Below are positions 23,441-34,408 of a DNA stretch of 64,000 nt, in pieces. Position 1 is the first letter of the stretch. Every line of letters begins with the position of its first letter. The position numbers and the translations under genes were made by a program. The DNA lies in contig OX328096.1 of assembly GCA_946811185.2 (NCBI GenBank), forward strand, positions 35,662,011-35,726,010. Direction: 5' to 3'. The DNA is from Hippopus hippopus. Lineage: Eukaryota > Mollusca > Bivalvia > Cardiida > Cardiidae. The notes under the pieces were generated by a model. The model was not told the DNA's origin and ran no database searches. It was given only the letters and a program-made list of their open reading frames with translations.

Positions 23441-24095
23441 CGGACATATATCTTCAAAAATCCTTTTTGAAAATTGATGGAATTTCATACATGTGTTCCT
23501 TATGATAGTCCACCGATATGATTATTTTTTCATTTATTGCCGTGTCATGGAAAAAGGGGGCTTGATGTATATTTCTCTTTAACTACTAGCCAAAATTTTA
23601 TGAAACTTCTTACGTATATTGTTTATCGTAAGTCACAGACAAGAATTATTTGTTTTCATTTAATGAATGCCATGCTATGGAAAAAGGAGGCTTAATGTAG
23701 AATTTCGTTATAGACCAATAACAAAAAATTCACGTCTACATGCAAAATACGATACCTCTTGTATGTATCTATAAAAAAAAGGGGGGGGGGGTCTTTTTCG
23801 GCGGGGGATATTATTTCAACTAAATAACTTGATTCAATTGAAAGTTAACAAACAAGATTTTAATGATATTTCTTATTTTGCCAAGTAAGTAGTCAAGTGT
23901 GCCGGGTAAAATCAATGGATTGAACTGGATCCGGATTGGACTTAATAACCGGAATGAGCCGGTGGAGTTTGAATCGACTCAAAACCAAATTTTACAATTT
24001 TTCTTAAATCTTGTATAAATCAACCAGGTTTTATCTTTACCATAGCCACTTATTTCAATTTCGCTAGTCTGTCAGTACTTTCAGTACTTTGATTT
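23441..24095. other. No gene recognised
   Basis: AT-rich, with two near-identical 30-bp stretches (catggaaaaagggggcttga, near 23546, and its copy near 23675) that resemble family C ends. G-run near 23782. Confidence 0.4.
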
Positions 24096-24260
24096 ACATT
24101 TTTCCAAATTGAAGGCATTGAAGACAACAAACCAAATGTGGCTCAAGTTTATGGTTGTTGCCTTTGAAAAGGTAGAAAATATTGTGGGAAAAGGAGAAAA
24201 TACTGGTTACCTGGATTGTTTTGGAAAAGGTAAATGTATTTGTCACTCTAAGGGTAGAAC
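24096..24260 (+). mobile_element. Family A element, truncated
   Basis: Left end missing; retains ccaaattgaaggcattgaag, attgtgggaaaaggagaaaa, and a broken core. Confidence 0.7.
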
Positions 24261-24593
24261 TTCAAAAGAACACATAATTGTTAATTACATATTTATGGTT
24301 TTTCGATGGAATTGTATGTTGACGAAACATCGTCGAAAATGGCTCTATTAACATATTGCCTCCCACAGAGGACCATTCTCATCTTGCGACAAACCACGGG
24401 TGAAAGCAGTGTAGCAAAAGAATAAGTTGCTCATTGTGATAAAAGTAGAACTTTGTACATAACATTTTCAAATATGCTCGTGGATTAACCGTAAAACAAG
24501 TTGACTATCCATATTCTACAAGAAGATTTTCAAAGTCGTCTGCTGCATATTTGTTTCAGGAGGTAATGAATTGAGAAAAAATGAGTCTATGAC

Positions 24594-24745
24594 ACATGCT
24601 CTGTAAAAGGTGGCTAGATGCATCTGCAAAAAGTATCGACCCAGGTCAGCCTGCGCAGTTCGTGAAGGCTGACCTGGGTTGAAATATTTTGCTGTGAGTA
24701 TATTTTCTTCATGTCAAAGGACCACTTTACCTCTCGATTCACCTT
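24594..24745. mobile_element. Family C element, truncated, next to the ankyrin exon
   Basis: catgctctgtaaaaggtggc then the hairpin ccaggtcagcctgcgc. It stops about 20 bp before the splice acceptor. Confidence 0.7.
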
Positions 24746-24762
24746 TTTAATTACTTTTACAG
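24743..24762 (+). promoter_or_regulatory. Splice acceptor before the ankyrin exon
   Basis: A pyrimidine-rich tract ending tacag immediately precedes the exon. It implies an upstream exon, coding or leader, which I could not locate because the preceding 170 bp is a family C repeat. Confidence 0.55.
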
Positions 24763-24781
24763 CAAGCAATTCAACAGAAAG

Positions 24782-26194
24782 ATGGTATTTCGAGAACAAA
24801 CAGTTTTACAAGTGCAATCGATGCTGGAAAGCCTAGAAAACAAAGACGTCAAGAAGCCAATCTCTATAACAGAAAATGAACTCTTCCTAGAAAAGGCGCC
24901 CTCTGTTGAACCCCAGGCAACCACGCCAAAATTGCCAACATCCCGGCATGCCAAATCTATTTTGGGAAGCGGACTTTTCCATGCCGTCTACAAATGCAGA
25001 CTCCGCAAGGTCAAGTTCTTACTGGACAACGGTTTAAGCATTAATGCCAAAAATGACTACGGGTACAGTGTTCTTGTTGCAGCCCTGCATATTGAAAACA
25101 AGGCAAAGAGGAGTAAAATGTTTGCCTTTCTTCTAGACCAAGATGCTGATCCGTTACAGAATGACCCAAAACACAAACGAAATGCTCTAGCCTGGGCATG
25201 TTTGTTGGGTCGAGATGAGCAGGTTAATCTGCTCTTGGATACTTTCATGGGGGAGTTTGATTTCCATGAGAAAGACAAAGATGGTATGACACCACTACAC
25301 TTAGCCACACAGGCAGGCCATTCGGAAGTTGTTAAATCGCTTGTCCGAGAAATGCGGAAGTATGGAACCACCGTTGATATTCCGGATAATCTCGGACTTA
25401 CTCCCTTTCTTCATGCGAAAAGGCTTGGTTACGGATTAATTGCCGACGTTTTAAAGGAGGAAGGTGGGGCTTGTGTCGGGCAAGGAGACTTATATTCTTT
25501 CAAAAGGGCAGACGAATGGCGTGATATCGGTATACAAGAGAGGAACGAGATGGTAAAACAAAGACGAAACACTCAGTACGAGCAAGCGGCTATTCAAGGC
25601 AGTGCGCGCATGTTCATGGAGTTTGAAGGCCCAGGATACGAGATAATTACAATACCGACTCCAAAATCGAAACGAAGATCCAAACATAGACATTTGTCCA
25701 CTGAAACAAACGACGAGACGTCAAAGTCTGTTAGAATCATGTCTCCAAGGTCTCAAAGTTTGCCCTCCGGATCTGACCGTAAAGCTTTTCGGATAAGACA
25801 ATCGCTTAATGCCATCGAAGGGAGGCAAAATATAGACACCATGTCCTTGATACAAATGAGGGAACCAAAGAAGGGCGTTGCCCCCAAACATTTTCACCCA
25901 AGTGAGGTCGATGAATCCAAACTAGATGAATATAAACATATTTTAGGCGATATAACAACCATGATGGATTACTTGACAATGCAGCACACCAAGTCTTTCC
26001 GCCGATCTGTACCACCCATGGAGTCTCCTTCCGAAGAAAGCAAAGTCGGTCAAAAAAGATCTACTCTGGCAATTATTTTTGGCAAAAACAAGAAAGGTAG
26101 AAAGTCACCACGTGCTACAGGGTCTGGTAAGAAGAAAGGAGAGAAGGTTAATTCTGGTAAAGCCAAACAGGGAAGCGGAGGGAAATCAAAGTAA
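24782..26194 (+). CDS. Ankyrin-repeat protein, family not recognised
   Basis: 470 aa in one exon. About four to five ankyrin repeats fill residues 62-232. The clearest is DGMTPLHLATQAGHSEVVKS (from about 167); another reads LRKVKFLLDNGLSINAKN (about 74-91). The first 60 residues are not repeats. Residues 240-430 are hydrophilic with scattered Ser/Arg clusters (KSKRRSKHRH), and the last 40 are Lys/Gly/Ser-rich (KNKKGRKS, KKKGEK), so binding to nucleic acid or another acidic partner is possible but unproven. The ATG has a good Kozak context (A at -3, G at +4). A splice acceptor lies 19 nt upstream at 24761-24762, and the frame stays open back to it (K-Q-F-N-R-K), so this may be the last exon of a longer gene. 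Codon use and length make a chance ORF very unlikely. Confidence 0.88.
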   Translation: MVFREQTVLQVQSMLESLENKDVKKPISITENELFLEKAPSVEPQATTPKLPTSRHAKSILGSGLFHAVYKCRLRKVKFLLDNGLSINAKNDYGYSVLVAALHIENKAKRSKMFAFLLDQDADPLQNDPKHKRNALAWACLLGRDEQVNLLLDTFMGEFDFHEKDKDGMTPLHLATQAGHSEVVKSLVREMRKYGTTVDIPDNLGLTPFLHAKRLGYGLIADVLKEEGGACVGQGDLYSFKRADEWRDIGIQERNEMVKQRRNTQYEQAAIQGSARMFMEFEGPGYEIITIPTPKSKRRSKHRHLSTETNDETSKSVRIMSPRSQSLPSGSDRKAFRIRQSLNAIEGRQNIDTMSLIQMREPKKGVAPKHFHPSEVDESKLDEYKHILGDITTMMDYLTMQHTKSFRRSVPPMESPSEESKVGQKRSTLAIIFGKNKKGRKSPRATGSGKKKGEKVNSGKAKQGSGGKSK

Positions 26195-26583
26195 AAAAGT
26201 GCTTTTTATGTGGACGAACTAAATCTATCTGAATACTAACATTATCCATCGAAAGATTGTTCGCAACGATTTTGTAGGGAATATACGAGCACGCAGCGAC
26301 AAACTTCACTGGACGCATTACATTATGAAACAAATAGGCTGGTGACAACTTTATCTAGCATTGTAAAATATCGATGATCAACACGAGTTATTTTCAATAT
26401 AAGGAGTAGTTGCTTCTTTGAGCAATCCTCCTTTTTCTTCTTCTCGAAAATGGCATGTGGAAAGAAGAAAGAAAATGTTGTAGGCACGTGTTAAACGACA
26501 ATGCTGTATTTGGAATATTCTTCATTCCAACCATACATTTTACTCTTAACTCTTCCCACACTATAGACAACACCAGAAGCTTT

Positions 26584-26652
26584 TGTGGACAGTGTAGATC
26601 AAGATCAGACTGCACAGAACGTGGAGTCTGATCTCTGATCTACACTGTCCAC
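26584..26652. repeat. Family B hairpin core
   Basis: tggacagtgtagatcaagat and its complement flank agactgcacagaacgtggag. One of the best-preserved copies. Confidence 0.8.
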
Positions 26653-26770
26653 TGCTATTTTCAAGATTATGACCGAAATGCCCCTCGATCTTGTAGAGGA
26701 AATGTATTTTTAGCTCTTGAGGAAATGCAATTTATTTATTCAGTAATGAAATAGTTAATTCATAGTTGAA

Positions 26771-26934
26771 AGCCTTTACAAACGACAAAAAGGTGTCTCA
26801 AATGATGGTGTATCTCTTTTAAAGGGTAAAAAAACATTGTGGGAAAAGGAGAAAATGCTGGTTACCAGCATGTTCTCCTTTTCCCCCTACGTTTTCAAAA
26901 GGCTTCTCGTTAGAGCTTGGTGCTGTTTGGTAAT
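26771..26934 (+). mobile_element. Family A element, 5' part missing
   Basis: Core hairpin intact apart from gtt for ttt in the right arm. Ends ctgtttggtaat. Confidence 0.75.
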
Positions 26935-27283
26935 ACGTGAACGCAGAAAGTGGTACAAATCGAGTTATTCGGTCAACGATTTCAACAAATGTTCGTTCTT
27001 CTGTGTTCTAACGAAGATAACAAGAACCAAATCGTTATTTTCCAAAGCATTTTTCACACTTAAAAATTCCTATTATATAGAATTATACAAAGAGGCAAAA
27101 GGGATTTGCGAAATCCGATTAAATCGAGATTAATCGTATTGACCTGTATTGAATTTAAAATTCACATACTTTGTCTGCCAAAATTTTGTCTGATCGCATT
27201 TACCTTTGTAATTGCATGTGGCGTTCACACTTAAGTTAATAAAGGTTTTTAATTTCACCGTAACCTGTCTTGCTTGCAACTGA

Positions 27284-27340
27284 AAAGAGAGAGAAGCGGA
27301 GAGACAGAGAGAGATATGAATTTCACCACGTCTTACTTGC

Positions 27341-27405
<65 letters not shown>
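27284..27405 (+). repeat. (GA)n microsatellite
   Basis: GAGA runs of about 60 bp, preceded by interrupted GAGAGA/GACAGA units. Confidence 0.96.
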
Positions 27406-27407
<2 letters not shown>

Positions 27408-28029
27408 ACCCATCTCCCTTCTTCTTAACACAAAATCTTGATGCAAGTATGAAATGCAGAAATGCAGTGTTCGTTAACCTAATAAAAAGATCAATGTGGA
27501 TAATATTTCACTCTTTACAACCAGAATCTTAATTAAACTAAGCCGAGATGGCAGCTTGCTTCTGAACAGGTAAAGATCACAAGCCTTCATAATATTACAC
27601 TGAAAAGGAATTATTCATACGAAAAGATTACAGAAGTGGAGAAAACAAACACTGGTATAGTAAAAACAGGACGAAGTAGTAAAAACACAGAAACCAAAAC
27701 AGAGAACATGTAAACAAAATTGTCTAGACAGATCTAGAGACAATAATCTGTTCACAAGTTCGCGAAGTAGAGAGAGAGAGAGAGTTGGCACTGCTATATA
27801 ACGTACAAAGATCTATAAGCGTAGAATATTGGACGTGATCGTTTATCGATCAGTTTCCGTACAATTCGAAACCAATTATGTGTACTTATCAATCATTCGT
27901 CAATCACGCTGAGAAGACAAGTTCAATGGTTCAAAATGATAAATGATCTATTGATACGCGTTTAACGAATCTATCGAAAGGTAATATATCCATTTCAGCG
28001 CCATTGGCGAGAGCAGGGGCTTACTTGCG
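27406..28029. other. No gene recognised
   Basis: AT-rich spacer with a short GA run near 27768-27784. Confidence 0.45.
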
Positions 28030-28093
28030 GAAGGCTTAGATCAAGTTCAGACTGCACAGAACGTGCAGTCTGATCTTGATCTGTAGAGTCCGC
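28030..28093. repeat. Family B hairpin core
   Basis: Arms aagttcagactgcac and gtgcagtctgatcttgat. Confidence 0.75.
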
Positions 28094-28474
28094 TTGTTAA
28101 GTCAAGCCTGTAAGATAAAAAAGCCTTCTGAGTTTCAGTAGATATGTATGCAGCCGTCGAAAGAGGCCGAGCCTATATTTAGTTTGCGCTAAAAGAGGTA
28201 AAGGGAATAGAGTCGTGTAAAAACGTAGTTCGTATTTTAGAGAAAAAGATAAACTTCATTCGTAGATAATTTCTACAATTTATTAAATTTTGTTTGAACA
28301 CTATAGCAAGCTTAGACTTTTAACCCATTACCTACGTACAGCGACCTTTCGTGTCCGTTGCGAATATAGTAGACCGAGATCACCAAGCACATCCTTGAGC
28401 TCTGATCTATGTTTGCTCTCTTTGATATCCATTTTACAATGTACTCGTTGACTGCGAAGTAGCTTATGAGACGT

Positions 28475-28600
28475 CTAACCCTTTCAGCGTTAGAAGCAAA
28501 AACACGAGCCTTTGCGAACGGCATACATCAAGATCAGACAGCACACAACGAGCAGTCTGATCTTGGATGTCTTGTACGATAAAAATCTTTCTACGTAACG
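28475..28600. mobile_element. Family B element, partial
   Basis: Starts ctaaccctttcagcg and carries the hairpin core (tcagacagcac / gagcagtctgatcttg). Confidence 0.6.
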
Positions 28601-28720
28601 ATCACTTGTTGCTTTAGCAACAATATTAAATTTTACTCACTTATGAATCCTAAATTATCCTGATTATCGATAATTTAGTGGGTGAAAATCGTCTGCTGCG
28701 AATTTGTTTCAGGAGGTACT

Positions 28721-28899
28721 AACCACACAATCTCGGCTTTTAACAACCTTGGGGAATAAGATTTTAGAAAACATTGTGGGAAAAGGAGAAAGTGCGGGTA
28801 ATCAGCATTTTCTCTTCCCACAATATTTTCTAATTTTCCAAATATAAACTTCAATTTTCTAGTCGTAATTAATTTGACGTCGGCAAATGCCATTTGTTT
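28721..28899 (-). mobile_element. Family A element
   Basis: ccacacaatctcggctttta at the left. Core reduced by loss of ctccttt from the right arm. Confidence 0.72.
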
Positions 28900-28909
28900 A
28901 CCAAGGAAC

Positions 28910-29121
28910 TGTTTACCATACAATCCCAAGTTTTTGTGACACTGACATGCATTTTTGAAAACATTGTGGGAAAAGTAAAAATGCAGGTAACCAGTATTTC
29001 TCATTTTTTTCCAGAATGTTTTCTACCTTTTACCAGAAAAATCCAATGCTTTGAGCCTCTTTGAATTTTCCGTCTGCAAGTACTTTCAAATCAGCCGATA
29101 CTAAAATTTTATGCCCTGTAA
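28910..29121 (-). mobile_element. Family A element, adjacent tandem copy
   Basis: tttaccatacaatcccaag at the left. The core is recognisable (aaaatgcaggtaaccagtat) but mismatched. Confidence 0.7.
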
Positions 29122-29127
29122 ATTTTC

Positions 29128-29412
29128 TGTTAGCGCAGTCGGTACCGTACATGGCTTGAAACCAGGGGTAGCTGGTTCGAATTCCTAGCGCTGCGAATCT
29201 TTCCGAGTATTGATGATAGTCATTGTGACAGGATTCAGTTCTCTCTCATTGCTGATCAATTGACGGTGGTTATGTGGGAAAGAAACCAGTGGCTTCAGAA
29301 GACTATTTCGCGAAGAACTGGATAAAGAAACTTTGGGAAAGTATGTTTAGGAGCACTTGCCGCCACGACATAACTGAAATAATGTTGAAAACGGCGTTAA
29401 AAACATATAAAG
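29128..29412 (+). mobile_element. tRNA-derived SINE, nearly complete
   Basis: Head tgttagcgcagtcggtacc (A-box) and gctggttcgaattcc (B-box), then a conserved body (gtgacaggattcagttctct, ggttatgtgggaaag, cagtggcttc) and tail tgttgaaaacggcgttaaaa. The same body occurs at 58770-58934 and 61357-61674. Confidence 0.8.
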
Positions 29413-29671
29413 ATTCTAATGTTTTCTCGTCTGACAAATGGATATGAGAAAGATGGAGGAAGCCTTCGTATATTCTAAATGGGTTTTCTTCTGTGTATGG
29501 TCATAGGCACCTTTATAATATCGTAATTATAGGCAAAACTATAAACAGATCTGCGGATTAATCGCCATTTGACCATTAACTGACCACTGTATAAGAGGTT
29601 ACGAAAGTGTTTAGATTTGGGCTTTATTCACCACACGCTGGCAGTACCCCAGTAAGTCACACTGGGTCAAG

Positions 29672-29900
29672 TTAATACTTTACCACACAACAAAATTTAA
29701 GACTTGTCGAAATTGAACGCATTTGCAGAAAGACAAATTGAATGTGATTCATATCATGCCATTGTCTGTGAAAGGATAGAAAACATTGTGGGAAAAGGAG
29801 AAAATGCTGGTTACCAGCATTTTCTCCTTTTCCCACATTGTTTTCAAAAACCTTATTGCTTCGGGTCGGTAAAACTCAGGATTGTGAGATACAGGTTTAA
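29672..29900 (+). mobile_element. Family A element, full length with intact hairpin
   Basis: TTAA at both ends. Perfect core from attgtgggaaaaggag to ctccttttcccac around ctggttaccag. Confidence 0.88.
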
Positions 29901-29914
29901 TACCTTTTAATTCT

Positions 29915-30124
29915 TATCACTTTACCAAACAACAAAATTTTAGACTTGTCCAAATTGAAAGCATTTGCAGAACACAAATGTATCCAATGATGGAATTTGT
30001 CTGTGAAAGGGCAGTAATGATAGTTGAAAAAGGAGAAAATGCTGGTTATCAGCTTTTCAAACAATGTTTTCATAAGCTTTCATCCCAAAGGTCGTTTAAA
30101 CACAGGATTGTTTGGTGAAAGGTT
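29915..30124 (+). mobile_element. Family A element
   Basis: Left caaacaacaaaattttagac, core right arm shortened, right end attgtttggtgaaaggtt. Confidence 0.78.
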
Positions 30125-30362
30125 GACCAGACGACAAAATTTTCCCCGAGTGTGAAGTTAATATCTTCAGTCATAATGAAGATATTATAAAATGCACGAT
30201 GACGACAGTACCTTGACGTTCTATTCGAAAACAGCCGAGTTAAACTAATGTGACAGCTAAAATAAAATCCCTCATTATGACCAACGTATCCACTTTTTAA
30301 ACATTTTCTATCGTTTGCAGCATGTGCGAAGGAAGAGATCAATGGGGAAAACGTCAAAATAG
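30125..30362. repeat. Family F repeat, partial
   Basis: gagtgtgaagttaatatctt and taatgaagatattataaaat match the 3' half of the repeats at 34045, 37789 and 49024. Confidence 0.55.
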
Positions 30363-30466
30363 AGAGGTAAAAACCTTATAATAGCCGCAATAATTTATCT
30401 ATGACCCCCTGCTATTTCAAATTTAATGACTCTAGCCATTAACTGTGCGGGTAATTTTTTTTACCG

Positions 30467-30694
30467 TGACCCTTTACCATACAATCCCGAGTTTTAACAC
30501 ACCTAAGAAAGCTTTTTGAAAACAATGTGGGAAAAGAAGAAAATGCTGGTAACCAGCATTTTCTCCTTTTTCCCCACAATGCTTTCTACCTACTTAAGGA
30601 CAAAAGCTATCGTATCCTAAACATTTGAATTGTCGTTTGTAATTACCTTCAATATGGTAAAGTCTAAAAATTTTCCCGCGTGGTAAAGGGTTAA
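30467..30694 (-). mobile_element. Family A element, full length
   Basis: CCCTTTACCATACAATCCCGA at the left, ending gtggtaaagggttaa. Hairpin core near-perfect. Confidence 0.86.
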
Positions 30695-31960
30695 GAGAGA
30701 GTCCATCAATTGAAATGTTCATACTCTCAAAATTTGATCTTATTTTCTTCCTATACTAATCATCCCAATTTAAAAAAAAAGGACAGCTGCAAAGATGCAC
30801 AATGGAGGAAGAGAAGAAATCATGAGTAAAAATATAAGCTCCAACTAAGCAAATTCTTTTATGCAGTTGATAGCTCTGGGTTGAAGAATAAATCCACAAA
30901 ACTTTTAATATTCGGCATATTTATTCTCATATGTATCATCATCATTGAAATAATAGCAGTAAACACGACATAATTAGGGTCAAACCTATTTTGTAGACTA
31001 CCTTTGTTAAGTAACACGCTGTCGTAAAAAACAACTCTTTTGATTCTCCACCCCTTCTATCAACTCAACTGAAACTGTATCAAAAGACCACCTGTTGTAA
31101 GAGACCACTTTTCTTACTTCCTTTGGGTGGTTTTTGAATACAGGTTTAACTATACATCATAAAATATTACAAGAAAGGTGTAAAGGTAATACAATTATAA
31201 GGTTACCTGTCTTCAAACCTGGTGTATTTGATCCAAGGAAAATTTGCTACCATACAAGACCAAAGATCCAGTGTGATATCAAAATAAATGTTGGCAAAAA
31301 AGACCCCCCCCATACAGTGAGTCAGCCGACCTATTCAGTTTACAATTGCGATTGCAAACCACTCAATCTGGTTTGGATTAAAATCTTTGATCTACACTGT
31401 CTGCTTTTCTGAGACATTCTAGACCAAAGCAACCTTGATATTGCACTTATTAGGGTCTTTATTCTAGCCTGAGAATATGTATAGAATCTCTTTGGTACAA
31501 GGTTTATTCATCAAAACCCAAGTACTTAGGTTGACTCTAGCAGCTAAAATTTCAGATCCCATTTTACATTAAATTAATCCACATTTTATAACAACAGCAG
31601 AGCTGAATCCTAAAGGCATCATAGAAGGTTCCATAAAATGATAAATTGCAACAAACAGTCAAGCTGATATTACATTATGCTTTTTATTACAAAATAACTA
31701 TATATAAGTGTGTAACAGGGTCCTATATACATGTAGCTTTCCTCTTCAGGGTCAATAAAACACAGAACCGTTGGAAGCTTTTGAAAGACAGGATCTAAAA
31801 ATATGTACTGATTTTTGGCTAAACTTTCAAGTTAAATAGATCACAAACAGGTTTTGTCATGTTACAAAATGTTAGTACCTGATTGGTTATCTCCCCTGAT
31901 TCAACTCACACCCGTAAGTAATATACAAGTACAACAAGACCAGTTTACTTAAATACCAGG
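30695..31960. other. No gene recognised; partial family B trace
   Basis: AT-rich. A fragment near 31350-31402 (gattgcaaaccactcaatct ... gatctacactgtctgc) resembles a family B right arm. The 92-codon ORF at 31134 shows no known domain. Confidence 0.4.
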
Positions 31961-32145
31961 GCCTGTTTTCACAAACCATTCTTAAGAACGTTCTCAGTCT
32001 TGTTCCAAAAAATTTTTTACATTTGAATGTAAAAACACAACTTCTAATTGGCTAAACTGTGTCATTTTCAAATTTATAAAATCTTTGAGAATAACCCAAA
32101 GAATGTTCTTAGGAATGGTAGGTGAATACGGACTCGGGCATGTTT
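31961..32145. mobile_element. Family D foldback element
   Basis: Ends ttcacaaaccattcttaaga and gaatgttcttaggaatggt. One central arm cttctaattggctaaac is retained. Confidence 0.65.
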
Positions 32146-33264
32146 ATTAAAATTGGCAGGTGGTCATCTGCATGACAAAATAACAGCCTTAAAAAACAGA
32201 TCAAATACCAGAAACTAAAAGAACAATAGTAATCAAAACTGATAATACAGTGAATAATACAACTAAATAGTTCACTAATAAAACTGAAATCAATGATTAA
32301 TAAATTACCATAAGCCACTGATAATAAGATTACTATTAATAATTAAGAATATGATACCACTTCAAAACATTATCCATACAAATATAAAAACAACAACATT
32401 GATATACATATAAAAAAAAAAATGAACACAGTAAATATTGTGTATCATATATTCGAGTACATGTATAACACTTGTTCAGAGTTTTAACCTACTGCTTAAA
32501 TGAAATAAACAACTGAATCACTTTGTAGAATTATAGCAAAAGCATCTCAAAAGATACTGAACAGAATAGGTCAAACATCTTTATATCATATCTGCGATAA
32601 GTGTACAAGTACCAAATAATCATTTTGAGTTTAAATCTTTTATACAGACACATATTAACATATTTAGGATAAATGGCCTTTGAAAAAAATGCTAACTGGA
32701 CAGTAAATGCTCCTTTTCATTAATCTTTTCTGCTTCATAAATTCCTGGGTAAAATATGTCTCTATGAATAGTGGTCTGAATATGTATTTAAATACAAAAG
32801 TATGACGATGATATATTCAACATTTCATCTTTTTTTTAAAATGTCTTTAGCCTCAGCAGTATAAAACACATTTATAAACATTGTGACAAATATAAATATT
32901 TGCAAAGGAAAGCACTGTCTCATCTTTTCACAATGTTTTCTGAACTTTCCTCCTCAAAGTTCAGGCAAAAGTAGCTCAGAAGTCCCATAGAGTAATTTGG
33001 TGCATAGCACACAGTTCCAGACAAGTTGTAGATTACATCCCTCTACATTGTAAAAGATGCACAAGTATTGCATGAGAAATTAAAAATCAATGAAGATTAT
33101 GAATTACAATAGAACTATTTAAAGTATTGTGAAATAAGATTAAGTCAATGGCTGATATGCCTTATAAATTCATTAAATAGGGCAATTTTTGAAACAGTGT
33201 AGTAAGGAACAGAGTGGTTGTAACAAATTGTTCTTATTCCCTTAACAGTTTTCAAAGAAAAAGT
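32146..33264. other. No gene recognised
   Basis: Very AT-rich sequence downstream of the P450 gene. Confidence 0.45.
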
Positions 33265-33735
33265 TCTTATTAAATTGTTCATGTTTCTACACTCCTGAGA
33301 AAGATGGCTTTTGAAAACATTGTGAGTTAAGTAGAAAATGCTAGGCTTGGTTTCACAGAAAAATTTCTGTCTCTTATTTTGCTCAAATCCGCTAGTGGGC
33401 TCATTTTCTGGCCTTATTTGCATAGGTTATTTGAGCCGCATTTCAGTAATATTAACAGACCATAGTTATGTTCTTAAATCCTGAAATCACAATAAATTTC
33501 AGACTAAACTCAGCAAAATAATGGAAAGTATGTCTTACCCGAGATGAGTCTGTTAGCAGATTTGAGCAAAATAAGAGACTTCAGTTTATTTCTTGAAACC
33601 AGACCCTGGTTCTCAGCATTTTCTTCTTTTAAAGTGATTTCTTTTCATTCAGTAACAAAACCCATTACCAAACCAGACTTAATCTGAAGCAAGCCCTTAC
33701 CTTCAAGATGGACAAGGCTAACATTTTAATAAGCT
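33265..33735 (-). mobile_element. Family A element split by a nested MITE
   Basis: Left part (to 33343) carries cactcctgagaaagatggct and gtagaaaatgct. The right part (from 33607) resumes ttctcagcattttcttcttt and continues to the gacaaggctaacatttta block. Confidence 0.7.
33344..33606. mobile_element. 263-bp MITE with about 50-bp inverted ends
   Basis: Left tggtttcacagaaaaatttc then gtctcttattttgctcaaat, right the complement (atttgagcaaaataagagac ... ttgaaaccaga). Inserted near the hairpin centre of a family A copy. Confidence 0.7.
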
Positions 33736-33900
33736 TACTCTTTTGGAGCACTAAATATATAAACATGACCTCTTTCAACAGCTGAAATGCAAACTCAGAC
33801 AGATTTTAACCTTATAGGCTTGAATAAATTCTGGTCAGTTTGATCTTGATCTATGCTGTCTCCAAAAGCCTACTGACACCTATACAGCTGAAAGGGTTAA
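33736..33900. mobile_element. Family B element
   Basis: Contains the gatcttgatctatgctgtc right arm and ends acagctgaaagggttaa. Confidence 0.65.
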
Positions 33901-34044
33901 GAAACTGCCTTTCCCTTTTTCATCACTTGTTATACTTCTTGACAGGCCTTAAATTAGACTGTGCTTAAATAGGTTCAGGATTAGTAAACACTGATAAGTA
34001 ATATGGGTAAGAAGACGTGATAACAAGAGCATGGCATGTGGATC

Positions 34045-34315
34045 CTAATGCTTGTCTGCAGTTGCTTGATTTTCAGTGAAAATTTTGTCGAAAAAGGGGC
34101 ATAACTGTGTAAAAATACTTTGATGGTTATCTGCCCTTCTTGTATGGGTTCCCCTTTTCATGTTTAACAACATTTCTGAGTTTGAAGTAAATATTTTCAG
34201 TAATAACAGATAATTTAAAATGTCAAAGTTTTTGTGCAACACAATGACTGTGACGTCGATGCCTGGGCTACCACAATTCTTCATTGTTTTCTTCGAAAAA
34301 AAGCCGAGCTAAAAC
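34045..34315. repeat. Family F repeat, forming the P450 3' flank
   Basis: gcttgattttcagtgaaaat, aaggggcataactgtgta and gagtttgaagtaaatatttt recur at 37789, 47525 and 49024. It begins about 20 nt past the P450 stop codon, in the direction of transcription. Confidence 0.75.
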
Positions 34316-34333
34316 TTCCCTGCTGACAGCTGA

Positions 34334-34408
34334 TTATCTCTTCTCTATCAAGACTACTATTGGCTGTTTTGGTCTCAGAAGGCCCATATGTGTTAATTCA
34401 AGTTGCTC
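34334..34408 (-). CDS. P450 exon 14: terminal exon with stop
   Basis: 25 codons: EQLELTHMGLLRPKQPIVVL, then IEKR and TAA. It aligns with the CYP3A ending 'GLLQPEKPV', and its acceptor is strong (pyrimidine tract then ttcag). It is too short to stand out in a simple ORF scan. The stop is followed about 20 nt later by a family F repeat, so the 3' UTR is repeat-derived. Confidence 0.9.
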   Translation of the reverse strand, partial: EQLELTHMGLLRPKQPIVVLIEKR

